Assembly: GCA_033764335.1 (NCBI GenBank)
Contig: JANRJC010000001.1
Location: 62,001-126,000, forward strand
Source: JAGQVA01 sp033764335
Lineage (GTDB): Bacteria > Bacteroidota > Bacteroidia > J057
DNA length: 64,000 bases
Reading direction: 5' to 3'
The first letter of the stretch is position 1, and every line of letters starts with the position of its first letter. Positions 32,813 to 41,270 of the stretch are shown here, in pieces. A model generated the notes under the pieces. It was given only the letters and a program-made list of their open reading frames with translations. It ran no database searches and was not told where the DNA came from. The position numbers and the translations under genes were made by a program.

Positions 32813-34057
32813 ATGAGACTACTGACTACTTTACTGTTTACGGGAGTTTGGCTGCTTACCAAAGGCTATTGCGGAGGGTTTCAGTTGAATCTTCATGGAC
32901 AGCGCCAGTTGGGAATGGCTCACACCGGAACCGGTCTTGCTCTCGACGGCAGTTCGGTGTTTTTTAACCCCGGTGCATTGGGTTTTCAGCCACGAGGATC
33001 GGTCATGATTGGTAGTAGCGCGGTTTTTCCGGTCACCAGTTTTCTCGCCCGTACTCCCAGCGTCTATCAGGTAAATATGGACACCCTGCTTTTTACGCCC
33101 ATTTACCTCTACCTCTCCTGGAGCGGAAAAGCAGAAACGGTGAAAAAGAAAGGGTTATCTTATGGAATCAGTGTCAACAATCCCTATTTGGGAGGTTCCA
33201 AATGGCCTGATGACTGGAAGGGGAAATTTATTTCTCAGGAATTTGCGATCAATACTTTTTTTATCCAGCCTACCCTTAGTTATAAGTTTAATGATAAGGT
33301 GGGAATCGGCCTCGGCTTTTCTTATGGTTTTGCCAGTCTTTTTAACCGAAAAGCCATAAAAGGTGACGGGCCTAACGGCAGTGAAGGTGCCGCGATATTG
33401 TCCGGCACAGGCAGAGGTGCGGGCATCAATGCAGGTTTATTCCTAAAACCTAATGAACAGGTAAGTCTGGGCGTTTCCTGGCGTTCACCGGTACGAATTC
33501 ATATTCCTCAGGGAGCAGCGAAGTTTGATGTTCCGGAATCACTGGAGGATGTTTTCCCAGACATGAGTTTTTCTACGGCTTTTACGCTGCCCGGAGTACT
33601 CAGCATTGGTCTGGGTTACCGCCCGGATGAACGATGGCTCCTGGCTGCGGACCTCAATTTTACCGGCTGGAGCCGTTATGATTCCCTGCATTTTACTTTT
33701 GAACAGGAAATCCCGCCGGTCAGCAAATGGCCTTCACGAAAAGGGTTTATTAATTCTACCACCTTCCGCATCGGCGGAGAATATCAGATCAACCCCAGAA
33801 TTCGCTTCCGGGGTGGGGTTTATTACGATCAATCACCGGTACCCGAAGGTTTTGTCAGCCCGGAATTGCCCGATGCCGACCGAATTGGACTTAGCATCGG
33901 AACAGGCATAAATCTTGCAGAAAGACTTTTTTTCGATCTTAGCTGGCTGTATGAATTTACGGGAGAACGAACAGCCATTTTTGACGAAGCCGTATTTGGC
34001 GGAACCTACAAAACCTCAACGAATATAGCAGGTATCGGCATCCGGTATGATTTTTAA
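32813..34057 (+). CDS. OmpP1/FadL/TodX outer-membrane channel
   Basis: 414 residues. Signal peptide MRLLTTLLFTGVWLLTKGYC is followed at once by the hatch segment GGFQLNLHGQRQLGMAHTG and FFNPGALGF, the hallmark of FadL-type channels that admit long-chain fatty acids or other hydrophobic molecules. The rest is barrel strands (PTLSYKFNDKVGIGLGFSYG, QVSLGVSWRSP, RIRFRGGVYYDQSPVPEG) ending in IGIRYDF, with C-terminal Phe. The following gene is a degenerate SGNH lipoprotein 91 bases downstream in the same direction; FadL-like genes are often paired with such a lipoprotein in this phylum. Confidence 0.93.
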   Translation: MRLLTTLLFTGVWLLTKGYCGGFQLNLHGQRQLGMAHTGTGLALDGSSVFFNPGALGFQPRGSVMIGSSAVFPVTSFLARTPSVYQVNMDTLLFTPIYLYLSWSGKAETVKKKGLSYGISVNNPYLGGSKWPDDWKGKFISQEFAINTFFIQPTLSYKFNDKVGIGLGFSYGFASLFNRKAIKGDGPNGSEGAAILSGTGRGAGINAGLFLKPNEQVSLGVSWRSPVRIHIPQGAAKFDVPESLEDVFPDMSFSTAFTLPGVLSIGLGYRPDERWLLAADLNFTGWSRYDSLHFTFEQEIPPVSKWPSRKGFINSTTFRIGGEYQINPRIRFRGGVYYDQSPVPEGFVSPELPDADRIGLSIGTGINLAERLFFDLSWLYEFTGERTAIFDEAVFGGTYKTSTNIAGIGIRYDF

Positions 34058-34148
34058 TAAATATGTTTCCCTTCGAGTAAACGATATTGCCAGAGAATCC
34101 GATATATAAATTAAAGAAGATACTGAAAAGGAGTTGAGTGGATAAAAT

Positions 34149-35465
34149 ATGAGAAGAATTTTTACAATTGCCTGCACCCTTTTCCCCACACTTATCCTAT
34201 TATTCATTTCCGGAGGCTGTAATCCGGGACTTGTTGGCCCCAATCCCACCGTAGGCCAACTAAATGTATTCCGGTATGTCGCTATCGGTGATGGATTTAC
34301 CGCGGGGGTAACCAACGGCTCGCTGGAACCTTACGGTTATTCCGGTCTTTATGCCGAAGGTCAACAATATGCCTTCCCCAAACTGATTGCAGATCAGTTT
34401 TCACTCGCTCAATCTATTGATTTTGAACAACCGATCCTGACCGGTAATGGTTCTGGTTTTCTCCAGATAAGCAATATGGTCGCTTCCGACTGCCCTGCCG
34501 AATCTCCCAGCCCGGTCATTAGTTCTGTCAATCCCGAAACCGGTTGGAAATCACCCTATACTCCTCAGGGTATTATCAACAATATCGGTATTCCTCAGCT
34601 TAAAGCCGGACACCTTTTGAATGATACACTGATTCAACTGAATCCGTTTTTTAGCCGCATTAATTTCAAGCAGGGTTCCTTCTTATCAATGATTCAGGAC
34701 AGTCGTCCGGGATTTTTCACTCTCTGGTTGGGCACAACCGACTTCCTGGCTTACGCCATGAAAGGCGCAGAATACCCGGGATCTTTACCCGCCGATACAG
34801 AACAGTTCTCTGCCGCGCTTGATCAATTGCTTGAGGCTATGCTGCTCCATGCGCCCGAGGCAAAAGGTGTAATTGGGAATATTCCGGATATTACGCGGTT
34901 TCCCTACTTCCGCACAGTTTCCTATCTATATATCAATCGCGATAAATGCAAAGGGACGCTTCTGCCGGTTTACATTACTACGGCTTCCGGTATTCGCACT
35001 GCTGCGCCCGAAGATCTTATTCTTTTACCGGCTAAAGATAAAATAGGTACGGACTACGGATCGGGAGAATCCTTTGGCCTTACGCCCGAAAACCCGATAC
35101 CTGCTTACTGGGTATTGGATGAATCGGAGGCAAAAATGCTCCGCAACCTTATTCAATCTTATAATCTTCGCATCCAATCAAAAATAACTTCACTCAATGC
35201 CTCGCGGGAAAAACCTGCCTTTGCACTGGCGGATATTGATTATTTGACGGCACAACTTGCACATAGTTATACCGAAGATGGACTGGAGGTTTCTACCGAA
35301 TATCTTTCCGGAGGAATATTTTCGCTGGATGGTATATATCTTACTCCTCGTGGCAACGCCGTAATTGCCAATACTTTTATCCGTACAATCAACAGCTTTG
35401 ATAGTTTCGGTGCGATAATCCCGCCGATCAACATTACAGACTATCCGGGAGTGGTATTCCCGTAA
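34149..35465 (+). CDS. SGNH/GDSL-fold lipoprotein with lost catalytic triad
   Basis: 438 residues. Lipobox Cys24 (LFISGGC). The fold is that of SGNH hydrolases of Bacteroidota, but every catalytic block is changed: block I reads VAIGDGFTAG (the Ser of GDS is Gly49), block III LWLGTTDFLAYA (Asn of GxND is Thr) and block V LDGIYLTPRGNAVIAN (His of DxxH is Tyr). The remainder is well conserved (LYAEGQQYAFPKLIADQF, GIPQLKAGHLL), so the gene is under selection. The codons gatgga and atatatctt are unambiguous. It lies right after the FadL channel gene and may be a lipid-binding partner. It overlaps coaE by 32 bases at its 3' end. Confidence 0.85.
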   Translation: MRRIFTIACTLFPTLILLFISGGCNPGLVGPNPTVGQLNVFRYVAIGDGFTAGVTNGSLEPYGYSGLYAEGQQYAFPKLIADQFSLAQSIDFEQPILTGNGSGFLQISNMVASDCPAESPSPVISSVNPETGWKSPYTPQGIINNIGIPQLKAGHLLNDTLIQLNPFFSRINFKQGSFLSMIQDSRPGFFTLWLGTTDFLAYAMKGAEYPGSLPADTEQFSAALDQLLEAMLLHAPEAKGVIGNIPDITRFPYFRTVSYLYINRDKCKGTLLPVYITTASGIRTAAPEDLILLPAKDKIGTDYGSGESFGLTPENPIPAYWVLDESEAKMLRNLIQSYNLRIQSKITSLNASREKPAFALADIDYLTAQLAHSYTEDGLEVSTEYLSGGIFSLDGIYLTPRGNAVIANTFIRTINSFDSFGAIIPPINITDYPGVVFP

Positions 35466-36069
35466 GCATTTTTTTTTCAAGAAAACGAATTGCCTCCGTT
35501 ACCTGAACCGTGAGCGGGTGCAAACTGTCGTTATAGATCACAAAATCCGACCGCAAAATTTTTTCGACTTCCGACCACTGTTTATTCATACGATCCTGCA
35601 CGGCCTTCGGTGTGGTATGATCTCGTTCCACTACCCGTTGAATTCGGATATTTTTAGGCGCATATACCGAAACTACCGCATCCGCAGTTTTATATGCCCC
35701 CGATTCAAAGAGGATTGCCGCCTCTTTAATAACAAATGATTTTGAGTAGCCTGCCGGGGTTTGTGTCACCCAATCTTCGAAATCGCGTGCAGTCACAGGA
35801 TGGACAGCAGCATTTAACCGCGAGAGCATGTCTCCATTGGAAAACACCGTTTTCCCGATCTTATCACGATTAAGCGACCCGTCGGGGAGGTAAGCATCTT
35901 CTCCGAATAAATTCCGGATACTTTCTTTAAGTTCTTCGTCGTGAGTCATCAGCCACCTTGCCCGGTCATCGGCAGAATAAATGCGGTAACCCAATGAAGC
36001 AAAAATCATACATACCCGGCTTTTTCCGCTTCCGATACCGCCGGTAATTCCTATTTTCCAGAGGTTCAT
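35434..36069 (-). CDS. coaE: Dephospho-CoA kinase
   Basis: 211 residues. Last step of CoA synthesis: phosphorylates the 3' hydroxyl of dephospho-CoA with ATP. The P-loop GITGGIGSGKSRV is intact. The DDRARWLM motif (canonically ADxIA), the conserved LNAAVHPVTARDFEDW and KEAAILFESGAYK are present, with the lid region RVVERDHTTPKAVQDRM. The upstream ybbR-like gene overlaps it by 4 bases (ATGA), so both come from one transcript beginning at yajC. Its last 32 bases are shared with the convergent SGNH-type gene. Confidence 0.95.
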   Translation of the reverse strand: MNLWKIGITGGIGSGKSRVCMIFASLGYRIYSADDRARWLMTHDEELKESIRNLFGEDAYLPDGSLNRDKIGKTVFSNGDMLSRLNAAVHPVTARDFEDWVTQTPAGYSKSFVIKEAAILFESGAYKTADAVVSVYAPKNIRIQRVVERDHTTPKAVQDRMNKQWSEVEKILRSDFVIYNDSLHPLTVQVTEAIRFLEKKMLTGIPLPDSL

Positions 36070-37049
36070 TTTTTAATAATCACGTAAGACAATCGCTGCG
36101 GCGTATGGCTGACTCGTTTCATCGGCTCCGGCAGTTCAATTTGGGGAATAAAATAAGGAATCTCGGGATCGAGGTCATGATAAGAAACGGGCAAACGCAA
36201 TTTTTTGCTTTCCATCTTGGTCTGGTGAAAATTCTCCATCGGTATCAGGGCCGCCACATCCAGAAATGTATGACTAAGCCGGACGTTTATTCCTTCGGGA
36301 AGGTCGGTCAGTTCAATCGGAATATGAATAAGTGCCTGGGTATAAAGAATTGGGTTTACCGAAACACGCACTTTTCGGGGGCTTACCGAAAGGCCGGGGA
36401 CGGTATTCAGAACATTGACCTCAATTTCGCCGGCTGTGGAAATCATCTCTGTTTTTTCATCGGCGGTAAACCACTCGTGTATGCTGTCGAGACGGGTTTG
36501 AGGTCCGAGAATGATTACCGAATCCTGAAGGAGTTGGGGTTGTTCCCGGAGTTGGTAAGTGGGTTTTAGCTGAATACGGGTACGAAGGCGCAGCGGAACC
36601 CTTTTGTAGATTTTTTTTTCGTACTCAAAATAAATTCTTCCCGGACTAATGGTAATAATATCGTGAGGGATAATACGAGCGAATCCGTCTTTATAAGGGC
36701 CGGTAGGGATAAAATTATTTTTGCGATAGTCTTCGCTAAAAGGAAATTCGAGTGTATCGCGGTGGAGTTTAAAGTGTTCTACCAAAAGATCAACTCCGCC
36801 GCCACGTGCCACGACATCCACCATGGGGTTGAGGTTGCGGGTAATTTCAATAGTTTCGGGGACGGCGGTAATTTTGACCGGGTAAGCGATGGAGGTATCG
36901 TACTCCTGATTGATGGTTACGAGAAACCAGAGCGTAAGAGAAAGCAGGGCTGCAACCACAAAAGTTGAGCCCTGGTTGTTTTTTCCGGGTATAAAAGAAA
37001 GGAATTTCCGGAGCAAACTCCGGGCAACGACGTCAGGCCGGTTTTTCAT
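36066..37049 (-). CDS. YbbR-like (CdaR-type) membrane protein
   Basis: 327 residues. An N-terminal cytoplasmic tail and one membrane segment (TFVVAALLSLTLWFLVTI) precede YbbR-type beta domains outside (for example YPVKITAVPETIEITR, VDVVARGGGVDLL, VPLRLRTRIQLKPTYQ, VEVNVLN). In Firmicutes the related CdaR controls cyclic di-AMP synthase CdaA; no CdaA is next to it here, so that link is not supported locally. It overlaps coaE by 4 bases and yajC by 17 bases, and the order yajC-ybbR-coaE is common in this phylum. Confidence 0.82.
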   Translation of the reverse strand: MKNRPDVVARSLLRKFLSFIPGKNNQGSTFVVAALLSLTLWFLVTINQEYDTSIAYPVKITAVPETIEITRNLNPMVDVVARGGGVDLLVEHFKLHRDTLEFPFSEDYRKNNFIPTGPYKDGFARIIPHDIITISPGRIYFEYEKKIYKRVPLRLRTRIQLKPTYQLREQPQLLQDSVIILGPQTRLDSIHEWFTADEKTEMISTAGEIEVNVLNTVPGLSVSPRKVRVSVNPILYTQALIHIPIELTDLPEGINVRLSHTFLDVAALIPMENFHQTKMESKKLRLPVSYHDLDPEIPYFIPQIELPEPMKRVSHTPQRLSYVIIKK

Positions 37050-37362
37050 TTTCAGCAGGAAGTGGCCTTAATGCTGTTTTATCAAACCGCAATTTCACAT
37101 TCGTATCCACTTTTACGAGTACCGATTTATCATCAATACTTTCCACCTGGCCATGAATCCCACCGATAGTAATCACTTTATCTCCTTTATTGAGATTTTC
37201 GCGAAACTGGCGTTCTTCTTTAGCCTTTTTTTGTTGGGGGCGAATCATAAAAAAGTAGAAGATGGCGATGATGCCACCGAAAAACAGAAACTGCTCCATT
37301 CCTCCGAGGCCTCCGCTTGCACCGGAGTCAGTGGTTTGCAGTAATATCAGCATGTTTTGCAT
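37033..37362 (-). CDS. yajC: YajC subunit of the Sec translocase accessory complex
   Basis: 109 residues. One membrane segment (QFLFFGGIIAIFYFFMIRPQ) followed by the invariant RPQQKKAKE and then GDKVITIGGIHGQVESID, with a short C-terminal beta region. YajC forms part of the SecDF-YajC complex that aids protein export. Sequence and length are typical. It starts a compact operon with the ybbR-like gene and coaE, and a terminator-like hairpin lies upstream, between it and the DUF1573 gene. Confidence 0.95.
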   Translation of the reverse strand: MQNMLILLQTTDSGASGGLGGMEQFLFFGGIIAIFYFFMIRPQQKKAKEERQFRENLNKGDKVITIGGIHGQVESIDDKSVLVKVDTNVKLRFDKTALRPLPAENEKPA

Positions 37363-37410
37363 ATAAATATTTATCAGTACAAACAGACATCAAAAGTATA
37401 AAAAAGACAA

Positions 37411-37445
37411 CAAAGGCCAAAGGGTTTAAACGCCTTTGGCCTTTG
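37411..37445 (-). terminator. Hairpin between DUF1573 gene and yajC
   Basis: Perfect 13-bp inverted repeat (37411-37423 and 37433-37445) with a 9-base loop. On the minus strand it is followed, after a short gap, by a T-rich stretch (ttgtcttttttata). It can end the DUF1573 transcript and separates it from yajC-ybbR-coaE. Confidence 0.7.
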
Positions 37446-37495
37446 AAATACGTTATGTACCCCGGTTAGTTACTGCCCGGGAAGTATTACGATTA

Positions 37496-38035
37496 TTAGT
37501 TAGCGGCGGCAGCCAGAACTTCACCGGAGATGCGGAGCACTTTGTTGATTGAGCCCTCAAAGTTTCCGGTAACGGTAACGGTTTTATTCTGAACACCGGA
37601 TTTGCCTGCGGAGTTAAAAACCACATCCACAAAACCTTCCTGGCCGGGCGGAATCGGGTCTTTGCTGTAGCTAGGGGTTGTACAACCGCAAGAAGCTTTT
37701 ACACGAGTAAGTACGAGCGGTTCTGTACCGGTATTTTTGAATTTGAACTGATGCGTCACATTCGTACCTGCGGGAACCTGACCATAGTTATATTCTTCGG
37801 AAACAAACTCAACCGTTGTTTTAGCCATTTCTTCGGCTTTTGCCTGGAAATCGGGAACTTTGGGAGTGGTAGCGGGGTCAGCACCTTGAGCAGCCATGTT
37901 TTGGCCGTCCGGAGAAACTTGTACTGCGGAAGTTCCATCGGCAGCCGTTTTTTCCTCGGCGGAGCCGGAGGTCTGGCAGGCAGCAAATACCAAAGCTATG
38001 ATTGCTGCGAAGAATGAATAACGGAATTTTTTCAT
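37496..38035 (-). CDS. DUF1573 lipoprotein
   Basis: 179 residues. Leader ends IIALVFAAC, a lipobox. After a low-complexity linker (25-70) comes one DUF1573 Ig-like domain: YNYGQVPAGTNVTHQFKFKN, GTEPLVLTRVKASCGCTTP with the invariant SCGCT Cys pair, and PGQEGFVDVVFNSAGKSG. It has a paralogue at 49075-49839 in this window, which uses an ordinary signal peptide instead. Role unknown. Its place near nusB and yajC is common in the phylum. Here an isocitrate dehydrogenase-like gene sits between it and nusB. Confidence 0.9.
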   Translation of the reverse strand: MKKFRYSFFAAIIALVFAACQTSGSAEEKTAADGTSAVQVSPDGQNMAAQGADPATTPKVPDFQAKAEEMAKTTVEFVSEEYNYGQVPAGTNVTHQFKFKNTGTEPLVLTRVKASCGCTTPSYSKDPIPPGQEGFVDVVFNSAGKSGVQNKTVTVTGNFEGSINKVLRISGEVLAAAAN

Positions 38036-38135
38036 GATGACAATTTGATATTACACGTAAAAATTTCTGCTTGTTTAACTAAAACCTTAGTGCAAATATA
38101 ACAACTAATTCTTTAGTGCAAAAAAATATTCACAA

Positions 38136-39137
38136 CTATTCCAGATTTTCAATTACATAACGAGTAAAATCGGTGGTTGTGGCTTTTCCGCCGAGGTCTC
38201 CGGTAGTTTTTTCTTTATCAGAAAGCGTTTTAAAAAGGGCCTTTTCAATTCGAGAGGCTACTTCAAACATCGAAAGGTAGCGGAGCAACATAATTGCGGA
38301 CTGCAAAAAGGCAGAGGGATTTGCCTTGTTTTGGCCGGCGATATCGGGGGCGCTGCCATGTACGGCTTCAAAAATGGCGACATCTTTGCCGATATTGGCA
38401 CCGGGCACAAGTCCGAGGCCGCCGATAAGGCCTGCAGCCAGATCCGAAAGGATGTCGCCAAAAAGATTGGTGGTAACAATCACCTCAAAACGCTCGGGAT
38501 ACATTACCAACTGCATACACATATTATCTATGATTTTTTCCTCCACCTTTACCTGGGGAAATTCTTTGGCAACTTCCATTCCCGTTTTCAGAAAAAGCCC
38601 GCTGGACTGTTTCATGATATTGGCTTTATGAACGATCGTTACCTTGCTACGATTGTTTTTGACAGCATATTCAAAGGCAGAGCGGATGATCCGTTCGGAA
38701 GCAGAGCGGCTAATACGGGCGATGGCATCGGCAATCTGGTTTCGTTCATCAAAGATTTCAAAACCCGAATACATGCCTTCGGTATTTTCGCGAAACAATA
38801 CCAGGTCCACATTTTCAAATCGGCTGTGGATGCCCGATATACTTTTGCAGGGTCGGATATTCTGGTAGAGATCAAACATCTGCCGGAGAGTGACATTAAT
38901 GCTTTTAAAACCCTCTCCTACTGGGGTGGTCAAGGGGCCTTTCAGCGCAATTTTTGTCCGTTTAATGGACGCCAAAAGTTCCGCGGGAATAAGTTCGCCG
39001 ACTTCACGGAAAGCAGTGAGGCCTGCCGGTTGTTCATCATAGTCAAGGTCTGCGCCGGCAGCTTTGAGGATGCTGACGACTGAATCTGTGATTTCCGGGC
39101 CGATTCCATCGCCGGGAATTAAAGTGATGGTTGTCAT
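38136..39137 (-). CDS. NAD-type isocitrate/isopropylmalate dehydrogenase family enzyme (isocitrate dehydrogenase likely)
   Basis: 333 residues, one-domain-length beta-decarboxylating dehydrogenase. Seen: ITLIPGDGIGPEITD, GPLTTPVGEGFKSINVTLRQ (the Ser/Asn/Arg substrate loop of IDH rather than the LeuB loop), FRENTEGMYSGFE, a Tyr/Lys pair in VHKANIMK, VTTNLFGDILSDLAAGLIGG (metal Asp) and FEAVHGSAPDIAG. This is the pattern of short NAD-dependent IDH, which makes 2-oxoglutarate in the TCA cycle. Homoisocitrate dehydrogenase is the alternative. It is inserted between nusB and the DUF1573 gene, all on the same strand. Confidence 0.82.
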   Translation of the reverse strand: MTTITLIPGDGIGPEITDSVVSILKAAGADLDYDEQPAGLTAFREVGELIPAELLASIKRTKIALKGPLTTPVGEGFKSINVTLRQMFDLYQNIRPCKSISGIHSRFENVDLVLFRENTEGMYSGFEIFDERNQIADAIARISRSASERIIRSAFEYAVKNNRSKVTIVHKANIMKQSSGLFLKTGMEVAKEFPQVKVEEKIIDNMCMQLVMYPERFEVIVTTNLFGDILSDLAAGLIGGLGLVPGANIGKDVAIFEAVHGSAPDIAGQNKANPSAFLQSAIMLLRYLSMFEVASRIEKALFKTLSDKEKTTGDLGGKATTTDFTRYVIENLE

Positions 39138-39182
39138 TAAAAAAAATAAAGGGTCTTATGTAAATTTCCAGAAGAAGTGCAA

Positions 39183-39695
39183 TTAGAGTGCCGTATCTTC
39201 AACTGAATTTCCGATGGAATGGTTTATAAGTCCGCGACCTTTTTTCACAATTTTTCCATTCGTCTGAAAATCATTGTAAAGGCTGTCGAGGATACCATTA
39301 ATAAACTTGCTGCTTTTGGGAGTGCTATAAGTTTTGGCCAATTCCAGGTATTCGTTGATGGTAACTTTTACGGGAATTTCTTCAAAATTGAGCATTTCGC
39401 AAATGGCCATGTGCATGAGTATCCGATCTATCCGGGCGATCCGCTCAAGTTCCCAATTTTCGGCTTTCCCCTTAATCATATCATCGTACTTTTCTGCATT
39501 TAGCATCGAGTCGTAATAGAGGGATACCAGCAATTGAGTGTCGCCGGAGAGTTTCTTTTTCTTTTCGAGGTCTTCGACCTCATCTGCTAACTCCTTAAGC
39601 AGGAGTTGAAAGACCGCCTCAGGTTTTTGGCCTGAGGTAATACAGGCATACACGGCCTGCATTACTTTTGCCCTAATCTGCCTTCTTGTAATCAT
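39183..39695 (-). CDS. nusB: NusB antitermination/ribosomal RNA transcription factor
   Basis: 170 residues from ATG 39695 (MITRRQIRAKVMQAVYA is the conserved start; the frame opens at 39779 but gives an implausible extension). Conserved RIDRILMHMAICEM with EIPVKVTINEYLELAKTYS and SSKFINGILDSL match NusB. It binds the boxA RNA with NusE to prevent early termination in rRNA operons. The longer middle helix region (DEVEDLEKKKKLSGDTQ) is usual in Bacteroidota. The gene begins the run nusB, IDH, DUF1573. Confidence 0.92.
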   Translation of the reverse strand: MITRRQIRAKVMQAVYACITSGQKPEAVFQLLLKELADEVEDLEKKKKLSGDTQLLVSLYYDSMLNAEKYDDMIKGKAENWELERIARIDRILMHMAICEMLNFEEIPVKVTINEYLELAKTYSTPKSSKFINGILDSLYNDFQTNGKIVKKGRGLINHSIGNSVEDTAL

Positions 39696-39908
39696 CTGGA
39701 TTGGGGTAGTGAAATTACATGTAAGAACCACAAAGATAACTATTGTTTTCCAAAAAATCGGATTCCCCGGAGAAATCATTTCAGGGTATTAGCCATTTTT
39801 CAAAATAAAACATAAATATAATGAAAAACCTGCCCGGTATCATTCCTCAGAATCATTTGCTTTTCACCTCTTTTCCTGTCTATTTTTACACCATCAAATG
39901 ATTGGTTT

Positions 39909-41213
39909 ATGAGCAATGAAATTTTCCCCTCAAAAGATAGTATAACCTCAAAGGTGAAATCTTCCTTTTTTCCCAAACACCAGAATGCGATCTATAAACG
40001 ACTGGAGGATAAAAATACTACCGTCGAGGTGGACGATGATCCCCTGGGAACCCGCATGATTATCAACCTCGGCCCCCAGCACCCGGCTACTCACGGGGTA
40101 TTGCGGGTAGTACTGGAGGTGGATGGTGAAACTATCCTGAAATGTGTTACCGACATCGGATATCTGCATCGGGGTATCGAAAAAATCGCGGAAAACAAAA
40201 CCTATCAGGAATTTATGCCTTATACAGACCGGATGGACTACATGTCCCCCTACTCCAACAACGTGGCTTTCTGCCTCGCTGTGGAAAAACTCGTAGGGAT
40301 CGAAGCTCCGGAAAGGGCGCAGTTTATCCGCACCATCGCCTGTGAAATGGCCCGGGTATCGGCGCATCTTTTATGGCTCGGTACCATGGTCATGGACGCT
40401 GGCGCCATCTCTATGTTCCTCTGGACTTTTCGTGAAAGAGAAGTTCTTTATGATATTTTCGACAAACTCGCCGGGGTGCGCTTTACCGTCAGTCATTGCC
40501 GTATCGGAGGTATCCAGTATGATATGAATGACGAAACACTCAATGCCATCATCAAATGGAAAGAAAATTTCAAAAAAGAACTCAAAAGCTGGAAAAAACT
40601 CCTCGGCAATAACGGTATCTGGCTCAACCGCAACCGCGGTGTAGGGGTGCTTACTAAAGAAGACGCTATAAATTTCGGCCTTACTGGCCCTGTGCTCCGC
40701 GCCTCCGGCGTAGCGCACGATATTCGTGTGTTTGAACCTTACCTGGTTTATGACCAGCTTGAATTTGATATTCCGATCCGCGAAGAAGGCGACTGCCTCG
40801 CCCGTTACCTCGTGCGAATGGACGAAATGGAGCAAAGTCTCCGTATGCTCGATCAATTGATCGCCAAGTTGCCCAAAGGAGACATTCGTGTGGACAATGC
40901 CAAACATTCTTATGCCTCTAAAGATGAGGTATATTATTCCATGGAAGGCATGATCCATGATTTTATGATGACCGATGTCGGTGTAATGCCCCCCGAAGGT
41001 GCAGAGGTTTATCACGCCATCGAAGCCCCTAAAGGTGAACTGGGCTTCCACTTTAAGTCTGACGGAACCGGCTCTCCCTGGAGATGTAAAATCAAATCGC
41101 CCTCTTTTACCAATCTTCAGTGCCTTGACCATCTGATGGAAGGTAGCATGATTGCGGATACCGTTGTGCTTATTGGTTCCATTGACCCTGTGATGGGTGA
41201 ATGTGACAAGTAA
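39909..41213 (+). CDS. nuoD: NADH-quinone oxidoreductase subunit D (NuoD)
   Basis: 434 residues. The 49-kDa subunit of complex I, next to the quinone site. Seen: MIINLGPQHPATHGVLRVVLE with His pair, IGYLHRGIEKIAENKTYQ, RMDYMSPYSNN, HLLWLGTMVMDAGAISMF, GVRFTVSHCRIGG, RNRGVGVLTKEDA and the C-terminal WRCKIKSPSFTN and MIADTVVLIGSIDPVMGE. It ends MGECDK where most read FGEVDR. The rest of the nuo cluster is absent from this window, so the gene is detached from its partners, with plsY- and fabD-like genes after it. Confidence 0.96.
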   Translation: MSNEIFPSKDSITSKVKSSFFPKHQNAIYKRLEDKNTTVEVDDDPLGTRMIINLGPQHPATHGVLRVVLEVDGETILKCVTDIGYLHRGIEKIAENKTYQEFMPYTDRMDYMSPYSNNVAFCLAVEKLVGIEAPERAQFIRTIACEMARVSAHLLWLGTMVMDAGAISMFLWTFREREVLYDIFDKLAGVRFTVSHCRIGGIQYDMNDETLNAIIKWKENFKKELKSWKKLLGNNGIWLNRNRGVGVLTKEDAINFGLTGPVLRASGVAHDIRVFEPYLVYDQLEFDIPIREEGDCLARYLVRMDEMEQSLRMLDQLIAKLPKGDIRVDNAKHSYASKDEVYYSMEGMIHDFMMTDVGVMPPEGAEVYHAIEAPKGELGFHFKSDGTGSPWRCKIKSPSFTNLQCLDHLMEGSMIADTVVLIGSIDPVMGECDK

Positions 41214-41270
41214 CCCTCAGAAAGTCGTTTTGTCCCCCTATGCGTTTTGCCTTAACCTAAAAGATTACCT

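Noticed and set aside
38331..39083. Long open frame antisense to the isocitrate dehydrogenase-like gene
   Set aside because: Shadow of a strongly conserved enzyme. No motif, no start signal, no neighbour link.
40371..41132. Open frame antisense to nuoD
   Set aside because: nuoD is conserved across its full length on the other strand. The antisense protein has no recognisable fold.
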